In this document: piece after piece, positions 62,780 to 64,000 of the stretch | Layout of the letters: each line of letters begins with the position of its first letter | How positions within the stretch are numbered: position 1 is the first letter of the stretch | Assembly: GCA_963850605.1 (NCBI GenBank) | Contig: CAWKLX010000005.1 | Span: 1-64,000 of the forward strand | DNA: 64,000 nucleotides | Source of the DNA: BOG-908 sp963850605 | GTDB taxonomy: Bacteria; Pseudomonadota; Alphaproteobacteria; Acetobacterales; Acetobacteraceae | Direction: 5' to 3' | Position numbers and translations under genes: made by a program | The notes under the pieces: model-generated | What the model saw: the letters and a program-made list of their open reading frames with translations, nothing else | What the model was told of the DNA's origin: nothing | Databases searched by the model: none

Positions 62780-64000
62780 GCTTTGTTTCGCAAGTTGCTC
62801 GACCGCACTGCGCAACCTTTTCTGGTGCTCGTCCGACAACGTGCCGGAAGTCTGGATCTCCGCCACGGCGTCGGCAGCACCTGCGTCGATCGCGGCACCC
62901 AGGCGTGCGCGGAACGCGGCCACGTCCGGCACGGTCAACGCGTCCAGAAAGCCGGATTGCACGGCCAGCACCAGGGCCACCTGCTCAGCCAGGCGGAGAG
63001 GCGCGTGCTGCGGCTGATTGAGGATGGCACGGATGCGCACACCGCGCGTGAGCTGCTGGCGCACGCGCGTATCCGGCATGCCGCCGAACCGGGTGAACGA
63101 TTCCAGCTCCAGGAACTGCGCATAATCCAGGCGCAGCGTGTCCGCGGTGCTGCGCAGGGCCGGCGCCATCGTCTTGCCCCCCACCCGGCTCACGCTGGTG
63201 CCCACGTCCACCGCCGGCTTCTGTCCTTGATAGAACAGTTTGGAATCGAGCACGATCTGGCCGTCGGTGATCGAGATCAGGTTGGTCGGAATATAGGCGC
63301 TGAGATTGCCCGCATCCGTCTCCGCGATCGGCAACGCGGTCAGCGATCCGCCGCCTTTCGCCTTGGACAGTTTGGACGCCCGCTCCAGCAGCCGCGCATG
63401 CACGTAGAACACGTCGCCCGGATAGGCCTCGCGGCCCGGCGACTGGCGGGTCAGCAACGCAATCTCGCGATGCGTGGCGGCATGTTTGGTCAGATCGTCG
63501 ATCACCACCAGCGCGTGGCGCCCGCGATCGCGAAAATACTCGGCCATCGTTACGCCGGCGAATGGCGCGATCCATTGCAGGCCAGGCGGGCTCGCCGCAC
63601 CCGCCACCACGATCATGCATCGGTCCGCGGCGCCCCCGGCGAAGATCGCGTCCATCGCCCGGCGCACGCTGGAGGTCTTCTGGCCAATGGCGATGTAGAT
63701 GCTGACGATGTCGCTGGTCTTCTGGTTGATGATCGTATCGATCCCGATCGTGGTCTTGCCGATGGCGCGGTCCCCGATGATCAGTTCGCGCTGGCCGCGG
63801 CCCAGCGCGAATAGTGTGTCCACCACCGCAAGTCCCGTCTGCACCGGCTGCACCACCAGGTCGCGATCCACGATAGCGGGTGCCGGACGCTCGATCGGCT
63901 CGTGGCTGTCGGCCGTGATCGGGCCCTTGCCGTCCAGCGGCCGGCCGAGCGGATCGACCACGCGGCCGAGCAGGCCTTCGCCGACCGGCACGCGCACTAC
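62768..64000 (-). CDS. atpA: F1Fo ATP synthase alpha subunit, alternative (N-type) operon, partial
   Basis: This is the C-terminal 410 residues of a catalytic alpha subunit; the 5' end is outside the window. P-loop GDRAIGKT stands where standard alpha has GDRQTGKT, so the GKT is kept but the two middle residues differ. The VVVDDLTKHA-type Walker B (ALVVIDDLTKHA), the DVGTSVSRVGGKTMAPALRS segment and the C-terminal helices are normal. It precedes atpG. The N-ATPase attribution rests on divergence and on gene order; the a and c subunits that would show ion specificity are not in view. Confidence 0.88.
   Translation of the reverse strand, partial: VVRVPVGEGLLGRVVDPLGRPLDGKGPITADSHEPIERPAPAIVDRDLVVQPVQTGLAVVDTLFALGRGQRELIIGDRAIGKTTIGIDTIINQKTSDIVSIYIAIGQKTSSVRRAMDAIFAGGAADRCMIVVAGAASPPGLQWIAPFAGVTMAEYFRDRGRHALVVIDDLTKHAATHREIALLTRQSPGREAYPGDVFYVHARLLERASKLSKAKGGGSLTALPIAETDAGNLSAYIPTNLISITDGQIVLDSKLFYQGQKPAVDVGTSVSRVGGKTMAPALRSTADTLRLDYAQFLELESFTRFGGMPDTRVRQQLTRGVRIRAILNQPQHAPLRLAEQVALVLAVQSGFLDALTVPDVAAFRARLGAAIDAGAADAVAEIQTSGTLSDEHQKRLRSAVEQLAKQSLLS

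Overview
The window is high-GC DNA from a free-living alphaproteobacterium, most likely an acetic-acid-bacteria relative (Acetobacteraceae). This is an inference from the rplU-rpmA-obgE-proB gene order, alphaproteobacterial versions of UvrA, GyrA and tRNA-Gln, and several protein families I associate with that group. No 16S gene is present, so the genus cannot be fixed.

Layout. 0-6 kb: remains of a sulfonate-type scavenging locus (ABC permease, binding protein, ATPase, an amidohydrolase-like protein, a flavin monooxygenase fragment and an FAD protein), bordered on the left by a broken IS630 transposase. 6-9 kb: tRNA-Ser and the rplU-rpmA-obgE-proB operon. 9-22.6 kb: an SPFH protein, a diguanylate cyclase, uvrA, an SDR, ssb, gyrA, coaD and two cyclophilins. 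22.6-26 kb: tRNA-Lys, a frameshifted repeat-solenoid protein, a 25-residue membrane peptide and an esterase. 26-34.8 kb: a leftward, translationally coupled glycan cassette (two epimerases, one fused to an extra domain, a B12-type radical SAM enzyme and four glycosyltransferases). 35-41 kb: small membrane proteins, scars of deleted genes, formate-THF ligase, Gfa and an amidinotransferase-fold enzyme. 41-48 kb: a self-contained TonB-dependent uptake locus (receptor, phosphoesterase, beta-propeller, ExbD, TonB, ExbB) with a Pho-box-like site. 48-50 kb: a Wzm/Wzt polysaccharide exporter and rpmB. 50-60 kb: a kinase-like ATPase, a nitroreductase, nrdA, a GGDEF-EAL protein and typA. 60-64 kb: tRNA-Gln, a HAD phosphatase, and the alpha and gamma genes of an alternative (N-type) F1Fo ATPase running off the right edge.

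The glycan cassette and the Wzm/Wzt exporter together suggest an exported surface glycan with an unusual radical-SAM-modified sugar. The TonB locus looks like phosphate-starvation uptake of an organophosphate.

Two dispersed non-coding repeat families sit directly at gene 3' ends, and a third GC-rich family occupies intergenic space. Six accessory genes plus the IS630 fragment carry frame breaks, and tRNA-Gln carries an extra base in its anticodon loop, while roughly 50 kb of other genes are intact. This may reflect real decay or residual assembly indels and should be settled before functional conclusions are drawn.
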